DNA from: Bacteroidota bacterium
GTDB taxonomy: Bacteria > Bacteroidota > Bacteroidia > Bacteroidales > VadinHA17
Direction of reading: 5' to 3'
DNA: 35,963 bases
Assembly: GCA_030618105.1 (NCBI GenBank)
Contig: JAUXED010000013.1
Span: forward strand, 1-35,963
Part shown: positions 16,404-23,546 of the stretch, one piece after another
How positions within the stretch are numbered: the stretch's first letter is position 1
How the letters are laid out: each line of letters starts with the position of its first letter
The notes under the pieces: generated by a model
What the model was told of the DNA's origin: nothing
The model's database searches: none
What the model saw: only the letters and a program-made list of their open reading frames with translations
Position numbers and translations under genes: made by a program

Positions 16404-16535
16404 GGATTTTGCGAGGAGTGAAACGACGACGCAAACTCCCAAAAACAACAAGAATGTCAAAGAAATAGACTGTATTGAACTTTACGAAAAACCATAAAAG
16501 ATTGCTTCTCCGCCAACCGGCGGATCGCAAAATCC
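16404..16535. repeat. Inverted-repeat element with GC-rich internal hairpin
   Basis: Two outward copies of a roughly 36-bp sequence face each other. The outer 11 bp, GGATTTTGCGA at 16404-16414 and its exact complement at 16525-16535, match perfectly. The right copy contains CCGCC-AACC-GGCGG (16510-16523). The copies then diverge (GCGAGGAGTGAAACGACGAC in the left one). The element lies in the 285-bp gap between the tsaC-like start and SRP RNA; I see no gene in that gap. Confidence 0.7.
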
Positions 16536-16610
16536 ATATACTTTTTATGCTTTAAGGAAATACATGACAAGCCTGAATCCTTTAACTTAAAACCCGTAAC
16601 TCCAAAAAAA

Positions 16611-16710
16611 GTGGGTAAGCTACTTATATCGCACCGCTACAACCACTTACCCTTGCTACCTTCCGGTCCTGGGGGAGTTCAGCGGGAGCTGGCCGTATAA
16701 GACTTACCCG
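16611..16710 (-). ncRNA. ffs: Signal recognition particle RNA (small bacterial 4.5S type)
   Basis: RNA scaffold of the particle that targets nascent membrane proteins to the SecYEG translocon; it binds Ffh. On the minus strand the conserved domain IV motif AGGACCGGAAGGTAGCAA contains the GGAA tetraloop (CCGGAAGG) and the asymmetric loop. The ends GGGTAAG (16709-16703) and CTTACCC (16619-16613) pair and close a single long hairpin of about 97 nt, the expected size. A near-perfect promoter directly abuts the 5' end. Exact ends are estimated from the stem. Confidence 0.95.
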
Positions 16711-16713
16711 GTA

Positions 16714-16744
16714 CAAAATTAGTAACTTTTATTCATATTGCAAA
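16714..16744 (-). promoter_or_regulatory. Promoter of the SRP RNA gene
   Basis: On the minus strand TTTG (16744-16741), exactly 19 bp, then TAATTTTG (16721-16714) match TTTG-N19-TAnnTTTG in full. The RNA 5' end at about 16709 is 5 bp further, as expected for the start site. Confidence 0.85.
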
Positions 16745-16792
16745 CTGATACTGATTCTTAATGCCTCTTTATTGAAAATGTGCAAAAAAGTT

Positions 16793-16800
16793 TATATTTG
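16793..16800 (+). promoter_or_regulatory. Putative -7 box of the DUF4199 gene
   Basis: TATATTTG matches TAnnTTTG. The -33 region is weak (ATTG at an 18-bp spacing). It is divergent from the SRP RNA promoter, whose -33 box is about 50 bp away. Confidence 0.5.
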
Positions 16801-16827
16801 TCAGGTATAACAAAAAACACCTTAATT

Positions 16828-17382
16828 ATGGAAAAGAAAGTTTCAGTTTGGCAAGCAACTTTAAATTCAGGTCTCATTCTTGGACTTGCACTCGTTATTT
16901 ACACTCTTCTCTTATATTTTCTTGATCAAACCTTTAATAAATCATTAGGCTATGTTTCTATTCTAATCATTATTGGCGGCTTGGTGCTGGGCATCAAATC
17001 ATTCCGTGATGACGCAAGAGGTGGAATAATGTCATATGGTCAGGGCGTAGGTGCCGGAACAGTAATTGGTTTATATGCCGGGATCATTGGGGCAATATTC
17101 ACATTTTTGTTATATAAAGTCATTGATCCTGACCTGTTGGGCAAATTGCTGACTTTTACTGAAGAAAAATACCTTGAAAGTGGCAGAGTGCCTGAAGAGA
17201 TGATTGATCAGATAATGAAGTCACAGAAGAAGTTTATGACACCATTAGTATTATCGGTAAGTTCGATTTTTAGTAATGTGTTTTTCGGTGTCGTTGTCTC
17301 ATTGATCGCTTCTATTTTTCTTAAGAAAGAAGACAGCCCTTTTCAACAGGAAGCAACAGAACCTGAAGAAAAAGCTGAATAG
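16828..17382 (+). CDS. DUF4199 family membrane protein
   Basis: A 184-residue inner-membrane protein of unknown function, recognised by the layout of Bacteroidota DUF4199 proteins. It starts MEKKVSVWQATLNSGLILGL and has four hydrophobic segments: about 11-32, 36-55 (YVSILIIIGGLVLGIKSF), 72-95 (GAGTVIGLYAGIIGAIFTFLLYKVI) and 145-168. Between the first two pairs is the typical DARGGIMSYGQGVG segment, and before the last helix a charged amphipathic stretch with EEMIDQIMKSQKKF. The tail is acidic. An earlier in-frame codon at 16780 would put the start upstream of the -7 box, so I choose ATG 16828. It lies 18 bp upstream of a glycosyltransferase, the usual neighbour of this family, and is probably cotranscribed. 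Confidence 0.85.
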   Translation: MEKKVSVWQATLNSGLILGLALVIYTLLLYFLDQTFNKSLGYVSILIIIGGLVLGIKSFRDDARGGIMSYGQGVGAGTVIGLYAGIIGAIFTFLLYKVIDPDLLGKLLTFTEEKYLESGRVPEEMIDQIMKSQKKFMTPLVLSVSSIFSNVFFGVVVSLIASIFLKKEDSPFQQEATEPEEKAE

Positions 17383-17400
17383 TATAGTTTTACATAATTT

Positions 17401-18351
17401 ATGGATCTTACAGTTGTAGTTCCCCTTTTCAATGAGGAAGAATCACTTCCCGAATTGGTAAGTTGGGTTGAGAATGTATGTGTCAGCCAGAAGCTTTCAT
17501 TTGAGATATTATTAGTTGATGATGGAAGTACTGATTCGTCATGGGCGGTTATTGAGAAGTTATCATTAGCAAAGAGTTATATCCGGGGTATCAAATTCAG
17601 GAAAAACTATGGTAAGTCGGCTGCTCTCCATAGTGGTTTCCGCTCTGCTAATGGAAATGTAATTATTACTATGGACGCTGATTTGCAGGACAGTCCTGAT
17701 GAAATTCCCGGGTTGTACAGGATGATAATAGAGGAAAACTATGATCTTGTTTCCGGCTGGAAAAAGAAACGGTTCGATCCATTTACCAAAACCCTGCCAA
17801 GCAAATTTTTTAACAGAACAGCCCGCGGTGTAACCGGTATTCCTTTACATGATTTTAATTGTGGACTGAAGGCATATAAAAAGGAAGTAATAAAAAACAT
17901 TGAAGTTTTTGGTGAGATGCACAGATACATTCCTATCCTTGCCAGGCAGGCTGGGTTTATGAAGATTGGAGAAAAAGTGGTGCGGCATCAAAAAAGGAAA
18001 TATGGCATCACAAAATTTGGAATGAGCCGGTTTATAAAAGGATTTCTTGATCTTATGACAATCAGTTTCTTTTCAAGGTTCGGTAAGCGCCCCATGCACC
18101 TTTTTGGCACTATGGGAACCCTGATGTTCCTGATCGGATTTTTAGCAGCCGGATGGCTTGGCGGGGTAAGAATATATCAAACTGCAAATAGCATTGCAGC
18201 CGGCAGGGTTACGGAAAGTCCATATTTTTATCTTGCCCTTGCTGCAATGATCATTGGTACACAACTGTTTCTTGCAGGATTCCTGGGTGATCTTATTTCA
18301 CGGTCATCCCCTCAACGCAATCAATATCAGGTAGAGAAAGAGATTAATTGA
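17401..18351 (+). CDS. Family 2 glycosyltransferase, polyprenyl-phosphate sugar synthase (DPM1/GtrB-like)
   Basis: Predicted to move a sugar from a nucleotide sugar to a polyprenyl phosphate at the inner membrane. The 316 residues have the GT-A fold motifs LTVVVPLFNEEESLPELV (3-20), VDDGSTD (39-45), MDADLQDSPDEIP (91-103, the metal-binding DxD) and HDFNCGLKAYKKEV (150-163). The conserved QKRKYGITKFG follows near 197. Two C-terminal membrane helices (about 232-256 and 275-299) match the bacterial GtrB/ArnC type. Sugar and acceptor are unknown. It follows DUF4199 closely and overlaps the tail of the convergent heptose guanylyltransferase gene by 8 bp. Confidence 0.9.
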   Translation: MDLTVVVPLFNEEESLPELVSWVENVCVSQKLSFEILLVDDGSTDSSWAVIEKLSLAKSYIRGIKFRKNYGKSAALHSGFRSANGNVIITMDADLQDSPDEIPGLYRMIIEENYDLVSGWKKKRFDPFTKTLPSKFFNRTARGVTGIPLHDFNCGLKAYKKEVIKNIEVFGEMHRYIPILARQAGFMKIGEKVVRHQKRKYGITKFGMSRFIKGFLDLMTISFFSRFGKRPMHLFGTMGTLMFLIGFLAAGWLGGVRIYQTANSIAAGRVTESPYFYLALAAMIIGTQLFLAGFLGDLISRSSPQRNQYQVEKEIN

Positions 18352-19033
18352 AATATTCCCGTGCCTTTTCATAATCTTCAGGTATCCCAATATCAATAAA
18401 AGGAGCTTCCGAAATATATCCGTGGAAGTTGAGTCTATTACACATAACCTGAAGAAGGTCTGTCTCAAATGAAAACTTTTTACCTGGAGAATATTCTTGA
18501 AAAACCGACCGGTTAACAACATACACACCGCCATTTATCAACCCTTTTTCTGTAAATTTCTTTGGTATGAATTCTGTAATTTTTGTTCCGTTTACCTTTA
18601 CGGAACCATACCTGCTGAATTTCTCCATTGGTAATAGTGACAAACTAATATTAGCTTTTTCTTTTATATGTAAATGGTAAAGCTTGTCAAGATCAACCTC
18701 ATAATAAGTATCGCCATTCAGGAGAAAATAGTGATCATTATTTATATGATCCATGGCATTTCTTATTCCTCCTCCGGTCCCGAGAGGCTTATCTTCAATG
18801 GCATATAATAATTTCATTCCTTTATAATTATCACCGAAATGATCGAATATATATTGATATTTATACCCTACTGAAAGTATAACCTTTTTAATTTTGAATT
18901 TAACCAGGTATGAGAGCAGGTATTCCAGAAAAGGCTTACCATGAATTGGAGCCATCGGCTTGGGAATGTCACTGATAACACTCTTTAACCTGGTTCCCAG
19001 ACCACCTGCAAGTATAATTGCTTCCTCTGTCAT
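18344..19033 (-). CDS. hddC: D-glycero-alpha-D-manno-heptose 1-phosphate guanylyltransferase
   Basis: Sugar-1-phosphate nucleotidyltransferase that would form GDP-D-glycero-alpha-D-manno-heptose from the 1-phosphate and GTP. The 229 residues show the nucleotide-binding AIILAGGLGTRLKSVISDIP (5-24), PKPMAPIHGKPFLEYLL (24-40), the PLGTGGGIRNA loop (about 83-93) and the metal site LLNGDTYYEVD (about 103-113). The last strand has EAPFIDIGIPEDYEKAREYF. The GDP-heptose assignment rests on similarity to HddC and on the neighbouring GHMP kinase, one base apart; a glucose- or mannose-1-phosphate enzyme is the main alternative. Its stop overlaps the convergent glycosyltransferase gene. Confidence 0.85.
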   Translation of the reverse strand: MTEEAIILAGGLGTRLKSVISDIPKPMAPIHGKPFLEYLLSYLVKFKIKKVILSVGYKYQYIFDHFGDNYKGMKLLYAIEDKPLGTGGGIRNAMDHINNDHYFLLNGDTYYEVDLDKLYHLHIKEKANISLSLLPMEKFSRYGSVKVNGTKITEFIPKKFTEKGLINGGVYVVNRSVFQEYSPGKKFSFETDLLQVMCNRLNFHGYISEAPFIDIGIPEDYEKAREYFN

Positions 19034-19034
19034 T

Positions 19035-20057
19035 TCACACTTCCCACGTTTTCAGACCTGTTTTAGTAAATTCATATTCCTGCACCTGTCCGCCGTTCTT
19101 ATTTAGTACTTCAATTACCTTGTGGCGTGTATTGCCGGGGCAATAGAAAAACATATATCCCCCCCCGCCGGCACCTGATATTTTTCCTCCTGTGGCGCCT
19201 GCTTTCAATGCTCTTTCATAAATAAATTCGAGAGCCGGATTGCTAATATTTTCTGCCATTTCACGTTTATAATGCCAGCTGCTATGCAGTATCTCGCCAA
19301 TTTTATCAAGCTCATTTTTCAGCAGCGCTTCTTTCATTTGTACAGCAAGTTTTTTTATGTTGTGCATTGCTTCAACAGAGCTTTTCTTCTGCTCTTTTAC
19401 ATTTTTTACCTGCTCATTGATGATAGTGGATGAGAGCCGGCTGGATTCGGTATTGAAAAGCACCATTTTATAGGCTAACTCGTCTGTTACCTGTTCTTTA
19501 ATTCTTAATGGATTAACGATTACTTTTTCGTCCTTATAGAACTCCATAAAATTAACACCCCCGAAGGTAGCGGCGTACTGATCCTGTTTTCCACCAGCCA
19601 TTTCAAGATCTTTTCTCTCTATCTGATAAGCAAGGTTGGCAAGGTCATATTCTCCCAGAGGCAATTTAAGCCATTCACTAAAAGCTCCCAGAATAGCAAT
19701 TACCAGTGTAGATGAGCTGCCTAAGCCGGATCCCGGAGGTGCATCAACGTGGGTTATCAACTCGAATGACAGGGGACTATTTGTAAAGTCCTTAACAATA
19801 CGATTATATATGCCTTTTACCAGGTCAAGTGTTCCGTCAAGTTCCAATGATTTTGTGTTGTTGAGTGAAACAAGTTTTTTCCGGTCAACAGAGTTCAGAA
19901 TAATTTTCCCATCTGTATGTGGAATAAGTGTTGCATATGCGAATTTATTGATAGTTGCGTTTAATATTGCTCCACCAAATAAATCAGAGTATGGAGATAC
20001 ATCTGAGCCTCCTCCGGCAAATCCGAGTCGTAATGGGGCTTTACTTCTTATTATCAT
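19035..20057 (-). CDS. hddA: D-glycero-alpha-D-manno-heptose 7-phosphate kinase (GHMP family)
   Basis: Phosphorylates position 1 of D-glycero-D-manno-heptose 7-phosphate with ATP; GmhB-type phosphatase then removes the 7-phosphate. The 340 residues carry the three GHMP motifs: SKAPLRLGFAGGGSDVSPYS (5-24, substrate contact), the ATP loop DAPPGSGLGSSSTLVI (about 105-120), and KISGAGGGGYMFFYC (about 292-306). The phrase APLRLGFAGGGSD is typical of heptose and fucose kinases in this family. It overlaps the upstream glycosyltransferase gene by 17 bp and is followed after one base by the guanylyltransferase, so all three are translated from one mRNA. GmhA and GmhB are not in the window. Confidence 0.88.
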   Translation of the reverse strand: MIIRSKAPLRLGFAGGGSDVSPYSDLFGGAILNATINKFAYATLIPHTDGKIILNSVDRKKLVSLNNTKSLELDGTLDLVKGIYNRIVKDFTNSPLSFELITHVDAPPGSGLGSSSTLVIAILGAFSEWLKLPLGEYDLANLAYQIERKDLEMAGGKQDQYAATFGGVNFMEFYKDEKVIVNPLRIKEQVTDELAYKMVLFNTESSRLSSTIINEQVKNVKEQKKSSVEAMHNIKKLAVQMKEALLKNELDKIGEILHSSWHYKREMAENISNPALEFIYERALKAGATGGKISGAGGGGYMFFYCPGNTRHKVIEVLNKNGGQVQEYEFTKTGLKTWEV

Positions 20058-21201
20058 TATGCTGAATATTTATCGATTTATAAATTGTTTCAATTGCTTC
20101 AACCATTCGTGACCAGGAGTATTTTTTCTTTTCATTTTTTATGTTTTCAATAAAATCTTTTGAGCGGTTTTTGTTAAAAAATGTATGAATTGCCTTTGCA
20201 ATGGCTGCCGGGTCCTGGTGAACCACATAACCGGTTTTTCCGTCAGGAACAATCTCAGCTAATCCGCCCACATCAGTTACAATCATTGGTTTGTTGAAAT
20301 GATAAGCTATCTGTGTAACACCACTCTGTGTAGCTGATTTGTAGGGTTGAACAACAAGATCTGAAGCACAGAAATAGTTTTTTACTTCCCTGTCGGCAAT
20401 AAAATTGGTTTTAAGTATAACCCGGTCCTCTATTTTAAGCTGTTTAATAAGGTCATAATAAGGATCAGGCTTTGTGTAAAATTCTCCGGCTACAAGTACT
20501 TTTACAGGCAGATCTTTGACCTCCTTTTCAGCCATGGCTTTTAACAAAAGATCAAGTCCCTTGTAATCGCGAATAAAGCCAAAGAACAATATATATTTAT
20601 GTTGATCAGGTAAACCGAGTTTATCAAGAGCATCTTTTTTTGACACTATATCACCAAAATTATCAAACAATGGATGAGGAGAAAGAGCTCTTGGTTTTTC
20701 CGGATCAATATTTTTAATGTCCTCGAGAACCGGTTCTGACATAGCAATGTATGCATCAATTGGTTTTACAAAGTATCGGTTTAATAATTTATCACCCGGT
20801 CTTTTTTCATGCGGGATCATATTATCAACAATAGTTATAATACGGGTTTTTTTATTCTGTTTGATGATCCTGGCAATGGTGCCAAAACATGGAGCCATAA
20901 AGGGTATCCAGTATTTGAATATAACCAGATCGGGTTTCATCCTTTTAATTTTCCGGCCCAACCATATCCAGTTAAATGGATTTATTGAATTTAAAGTTCG
21001 TTTGATTGAAAGATGTTTGGGGGCATCCCACGATGCAAACTGACTTTTTCCGGGGAATAAGAATCCCGGATACTGAAGTTTGAATGTGTGTATGGTTACC
21101 TCTTCTCCATTGTTCTTAAACTCAGTGGCCAGTCTTTCATTGTAAGCAGCAAGTCCGCCCCTGTAAGGATAAGCAGTGCCTATGATCAATATCTTTTTCA
21201 A
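20041..21201 (-). CDS. Family 4 glycosyltransferase (GT-B fold)
   Basis: A 386-residue retaining glycosyltransferase, cytoplasmic or peripheral to the inner membrane. The N-terminal domain starts KKILIIGTAYPYRGGLAAYN, with the glycine-rich acceptor loop. The nucleotide-sugar domain contains LFFGFIRDYKGLDLLLKAM (about 203-221), KVLVAGEFY, LKTNFIADREVKNYFCASDLVVQPYK and the terminal GLAEIVPDGKTGYVV (about 330-344) with the phosphate-contacting Glu. It is first in an operon with the heptose kinase and guanylyltransferase, so it may transfer D-glycero-D-manno-heptose, but the donor is inferred from context only. The upstream gap holds a stem-loop and the miaA heptamer array. Confidence 0.9.
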   Translation of the reverse strand: MKKILIIGTAYPYRGGLAAYNERLATEFKNNGEEVTIHTFKLQYPGFLFPGKSQFASWDAPKHLSIKRTLNSINPFNWIWLGRKIKRMKPDLVIFKYWIPFMAPCFGTIARIIKQNKKTRIITIVDNMIPHEKRPGDKLLNRYFVKPIDAYIAMSEPVLEDIKNIDPEKPRALSPHPLFDNFGDIVSKKDALDKLGLPDQHKYILFFGFIRDYKGLDLLLKAMAEKEVKDLPVKVLVAGEFYTKPDPYYDLIKQLKIEDRVILKTNFIADREVKNYFCASDLVVQPYKSATQSGVTQIAYHFNKPMIVTDVGGLAEIVPDGKTGYVVHQDPAAIAKAIHTFFNKNRSKDFIENIKNEKKKYSWSRMVEAIETIYKSINIQHNDNKK

Positions 21202-21248
21202 AAAAGAGTATTTTATGCCGTAAATGTATAAATTTTGCTGCAGTTTCT

Positions 21249-21268
21249 TTGTTTAAGTTTTTAAACAA
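21249..21268 (-). terminator. AT-rich stem-loop between miaA and the glycosyltransferase operon
   Basis: TTGTTTAA (21249-21256), a 4-nt loop and TTAAACAA (21261-21268) form a perfect 8-bp stem. There is no T-tract on the minus strand, so termination is weak or absent; it may be a binding site. Confidence 0.3.
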
Positions 21269-21293
21269 TAATATCCTGAGGATTTTCTTGTCT

Positions 21294-21342
21294 GATTGCC
21301 AACTGCTAATTGCCGACTGTGGACTGTGGATTGCGGACTAAT
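21294..21342. repeat. Heptamer array forming the miaA C-terminus and stop, 7 units
   Basis: gattgcc, aactgct, aattgcc, gactgtg, gactgtg, gattgcg, gactaat in unbroken 7-bp phase. On the minus strand the array encodes NPQSTVGN and the TAG (21308-21306) of miaA. The same 24-bp core is at the end of ruvX. Confidence 0.94.
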
Positions 21343-22220
21343 TCAAGTATTTTATTAACATCAGAAGGTTCAAACCAGTGGATGTTTTTATCTTTTTGGA
21401 ACCAGGTAAGCTGCCGTTTGGCATATCGCCGTGTATTGCGTTTGATCAATTCAATTGATTCAGCAAGATTGATCTTTCCGTCAAAATGGTTAAACAGTTC
21501 TTTGTAGCCTACGGTATTAAGAGAATTTAAATTCCGGTATTGGTATAATTTCTTTGCTTCCTCCACAAATCCGGCTTTCACCATCTTTTCTACCCGTTTG
21601 TTGATCATATCATATAGTTCATCTCTTTCCCTGTTCAGTCCGATTTTCAATACTTTGAAATTTCGCTTTTTGGTTTTATCGGTAAGAAAAGATGAGTATG
21701 GTTTCCCGGTTGAAAGGCAAATTTCCACTGCCCGCTGAATACGTTTGGGGTTTTTCAGATCAACTTTTTTGTATGACAGAGGATCGAGAAGCCGAAGATC
21801 GGTTCTAAGACTGTTAATACCTTCACTAATTAACTTCTCCCCGACTTTTGTTCTTATTTCAGGATCTACATCGGGAATATCATCAATCCCCTCACAAACA
21901 GCATCAATATAAAGTCCTGAACCACCGGTTATTACTACTTTATTTCTAACAGGAAATAATTTTTTCAGTAAAGAAATAACCTCTTTCTCATACATACTTG
22001 CACTGTAATAGTCGTGTATTGACTTATGTTGAATAAAATAGTGTTTTACCTTTTTCAGTTGAGATGGGGCAGGGACAGCAGTTCCAATATTAAGCTCCCT
22101 GAAAATTTGTCTGGAATCTGCTGAAATAATGTATGTATCCAGTTCGGTTGCAACCTTTATGGCAACTTCAGTTTTTCCAATACCTGTTGGTCCGAGAATA
22201 ACGATTAAAAGATTCGACAT
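21306..22220 (-). CDS. miaA: tRNA dimethylallyltransferase
   Basis: Transfers a dimethylallyl group to A37 of tRNAs that read codons starting with U, as the first step of i6A/ms2i6A. The 304 residues are of normal length and have the P-loop ILGPTGIGKTEVA (8-20), SADSRQIFRELNIGTA (34-49) with the catalytic Asp, the substrate loop DYYSASMYEKEV (about 71-82), GGSGLYIDAV (about 99-108) and the C-terminal NTRRYAKRQLTWFQKD near 274-289. The final NPQSTVGN comes from a heptamer array, not from the family core. The gene lies between a luxC-type gene and a sugar operon, all on the minus strand, with array-filled gaps on both sides. Confidence 0.96.
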   Translation of the reverse strand: MSNLLIVILGPTGIGKTEVAIKVATELDTYIISADSRQIFRELNIGTAVPAPSQLKKVKHYFIQHKSIHDYYSASMYEKEVISLLKKLFPVRNKVVITGGSGLYIDAVCEGIDDIPDVDPEIRTKVGEKLISEGINSLRTDLRLLDPLSYKKVDLKNPKRIQRAVEICLSTGKPYSSFLTDKTKKRNFKVLKIGLNRERDELYDMINKRVEKMVKAGFVEEAKKLYQYRNLNSLNTVGYKELFNHFDGKINLAESIELIKRNTRRYAKRQLTWFQKDKNIHWFEPSDVNKILELVRNPQSTVGN

Positions 22221-22233
22221 CTTATTCTTTTGG

Positions 22234-22273
22234 GAATGATTAAATGCATAAATGCGTAAATGATTAAATGTAA
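22234..22273. repeat. Octamer array (AAATGNNT), 5 units
   Basis: gaatgatt, aaatgcat, aaatgcgt, aaatgatt, aaatgtaa in 8-bp phase. It lies in the 86-bp gap between the luxC-type stop and the miaA start, 13 bp from that start. Confidence 0.85.
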
Positions 22274-22306
22274 AATGGGATATATATTATTTGTTAACAT
22301 AATTTC

Positions 22307-23386
22307 TTAAGAGATTGATTTATTTGATAGCAAGAATTCGATGGTGTCAATATTATCAGCGTATTCCCAGACCTCGAGATTTTGTGCCTTTCCGGGAGGT
22401 ATTGCGTTGAAGTAAGGGTTGCCTGATACAATACACTGGATAATATCCCGGTTTTCTTCAAAATGTGGCTTTAATAATTCATATCTGTTGTAGTACTGGT
22501 AATGTAATACACTAACCGGAGAAGGTATAGACTCATCCTCCTTTAATAATACAAAGCCATTATCTTCATGTATAATTTGATTCATTAGTAATATTGAACG
22601 ATTGTATTTGTAATTATTAGCGTATTTGGGGTGGTCAATTATGAATGCAAAAGGATCTATTGCATTGAAAAACTGGTTGAAATCATATCCGTCAGGGATA
22701 TATAATTTGGATACGCTCCTGCAGCCCAATCCAAAATAGCGGAATATATCATCACACAGTAACTGTAATTCCTGCTTAGTTTCTGACCCATCCAGAACGG
22801 CAACAGAATTTCTGTTTTTCCGGATGATATTTGGACAACTGCCAAAATAATAATCGAAATACCTTGCCGTATTACCACTTCCGGTTGCAATAATCACGTC
22901 ATAACCTGAAATATGTTGATCAGTAAATTGAATTGAATCCCGGAAGCGGGGATATATTTCCATAAGGACATCAGCAAGAAGGGGAAGTAAAATATTATCT
23001 TTTGATGAAAGTTTTCCGGTGAATCGGTTACCTGAAATAAGAACAGACAGGAAATCATGAAAACCTACCAATGGAATATTCCCTGCCATTACCACACCTG
23101 CAGAGATTGGTTTTTTTGACATGTTTTTAAGTTCAGGGTACTGTTCCAACCATTTTTGGAGTTTGTGCCTTTCAAGCGAACGGCCTATACCGGTTACTGC
23201 CTGTCGCACAAATTTTTCTATAAACCAGGGGTTGTAAAAATTGGCTTCCCGGATGGCTGATTCAAACTGCTTGAAGTATTTTGCGTTTACCCTGTCAGTA
23301 TCTTTTACATTTGAGTCTGAGATCTCAAATTGTCTTAAGAATTTTCCGAGTTTAACAAATGCCTCTATCCGGTTTTCTAATTCCAT
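22307..23386 (-). CDS. LuxC-type acyl-CoA (fatty acid) reductase family protein
   Basis: A 359-residue protein of the LuxC acyl-CoA reductase family within the aldehyde dehydrogenase superfamily; such enzymes reduce acyl thioesters to aldehydes with NADPH. Visible family features are SAGVVMAGNIPLVGFHDFL (about 96-114), the glycine loop IIATGSGNTARYFDYYFG (about 165-182), KNRNSVAVLDGSE, and the likely catalytic cysteine in FRYFGLGCRSVSKLYIP (about 216-232). Bacteroidota carry such a protein in place of luminescence genes; the true substrate is unknown. No LuxAB, LuxD or LuxE is present. It is separated from the M56 gene upstream by 159 bp that contain a large palindrome and a promoter-like sequence, so it may start its own transcript. 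Confidence 0.85.
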   Translation of the reverse strand: MELENRIEAFVKLGKFLRQFEISDSNVKDTDRVNAKYFKQFESAIREANFYNPWFIEKFVRQAVTGIGRSLERHKLQKWLEQYPELKNMSKKPISAGVVMAGNIPLVGFHDFLSVLISGNRFTGKLSSKDNILLPLLADVLMEIYPRFRDSIQFTDQHISGYDVIIATGSGNTARYFDYYFGSCPNIIRKNRNSVAVLDGSETKQELQLLCDDIFRYFGLGCRSVSKLYIPDGYDFNQFFNAIDPFAFIIDHPKYANNYKYNRSILLMNQIIHEDNGFVLLKEDESIPSPVSVLHYQYYNRYELLKPHFEENRDIIQCIVSGNPYFNAIPPGKAQNLEVWEYADNIDTIEFLLSNKSIS

Positions 23387-23406
23387 ACCTGTTATATATA
23401 TCTGAA

Positions 23407-23437
23407 TAAAGGTATGAAATATTAGTTTGATTAGAAA
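23407..23437 (-). promoter_or_regulatory. Possible promoter of the luxC-type gene
   Basis: On the minus strand TTTC (23437-23434), 19 bp, TACCTTTA (23414-23407): one mismatch in each box. The start codon is about 20 bp downstream. The 40-bp palindrome begins exactly at its -33 side. Confidence 0.4.
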
Positions 23438-23476
23438 GAATTACGTTATTAATAACGTTATTAATAACGTAATTCT
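23437..23476. repeat. Perfect 40-bp palindrome built from 12-bp palindromic units
   Basis: AGAATTACG at each end and AACGTT at the centre (23456/23457) frame two TTATTAATAA blocks; both arms match over all 20 bp. Internally it is a tandem of a 12-bp unit, ACGTTATTAATA, each part itself symmetric. It lies upstream of the possible luxC-type promoter and its 3' edge overlaps the fossil stop codon of the M56 gene. It could be an operator, a transcript hairpin, or a slippage product. Confidence 0.93.
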
Positions 23477-23546
23477 ATATCTGGTTTTTCACCGAAACGA
23501 CTTCTTTCTCCGGTTCGTTTTTTTCTGTTTCAGACGGTAAAAACAC
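23475..23546 (-). pseudogene. Fossil C-terminal tail of the M56/TonB gene, out of frame
   Basis: Reading one base out of frame after the present M56 stop gives VFLPSETEKNEPEKEVV and then SVKNQI and a TAG at 23477-23475. This resembles the gene's own first linker, FSLQETEKAEPAEEVIP. Removing one copy of a diverged 17-bp tandem duplication (23544-23560 against 23561-23577, 13 of 17 identical) restores the frame as TFPIVFLPSETEK. I infer the tail was once translated. Confidence 0.7.

Noticed and set aside
16326-16600. A tRNA or a second structured RNA in the gap before SRP RNA
   Set aside because: No cloverleaf or CCA-type end can be drawn; the fold-back repeat explains the pairing seen.
22307-23386. 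Luminescence (lux) operon
   Set aside because: Only a LuxC-like reductase is present, without luxA, luxB, luxD or luxE.
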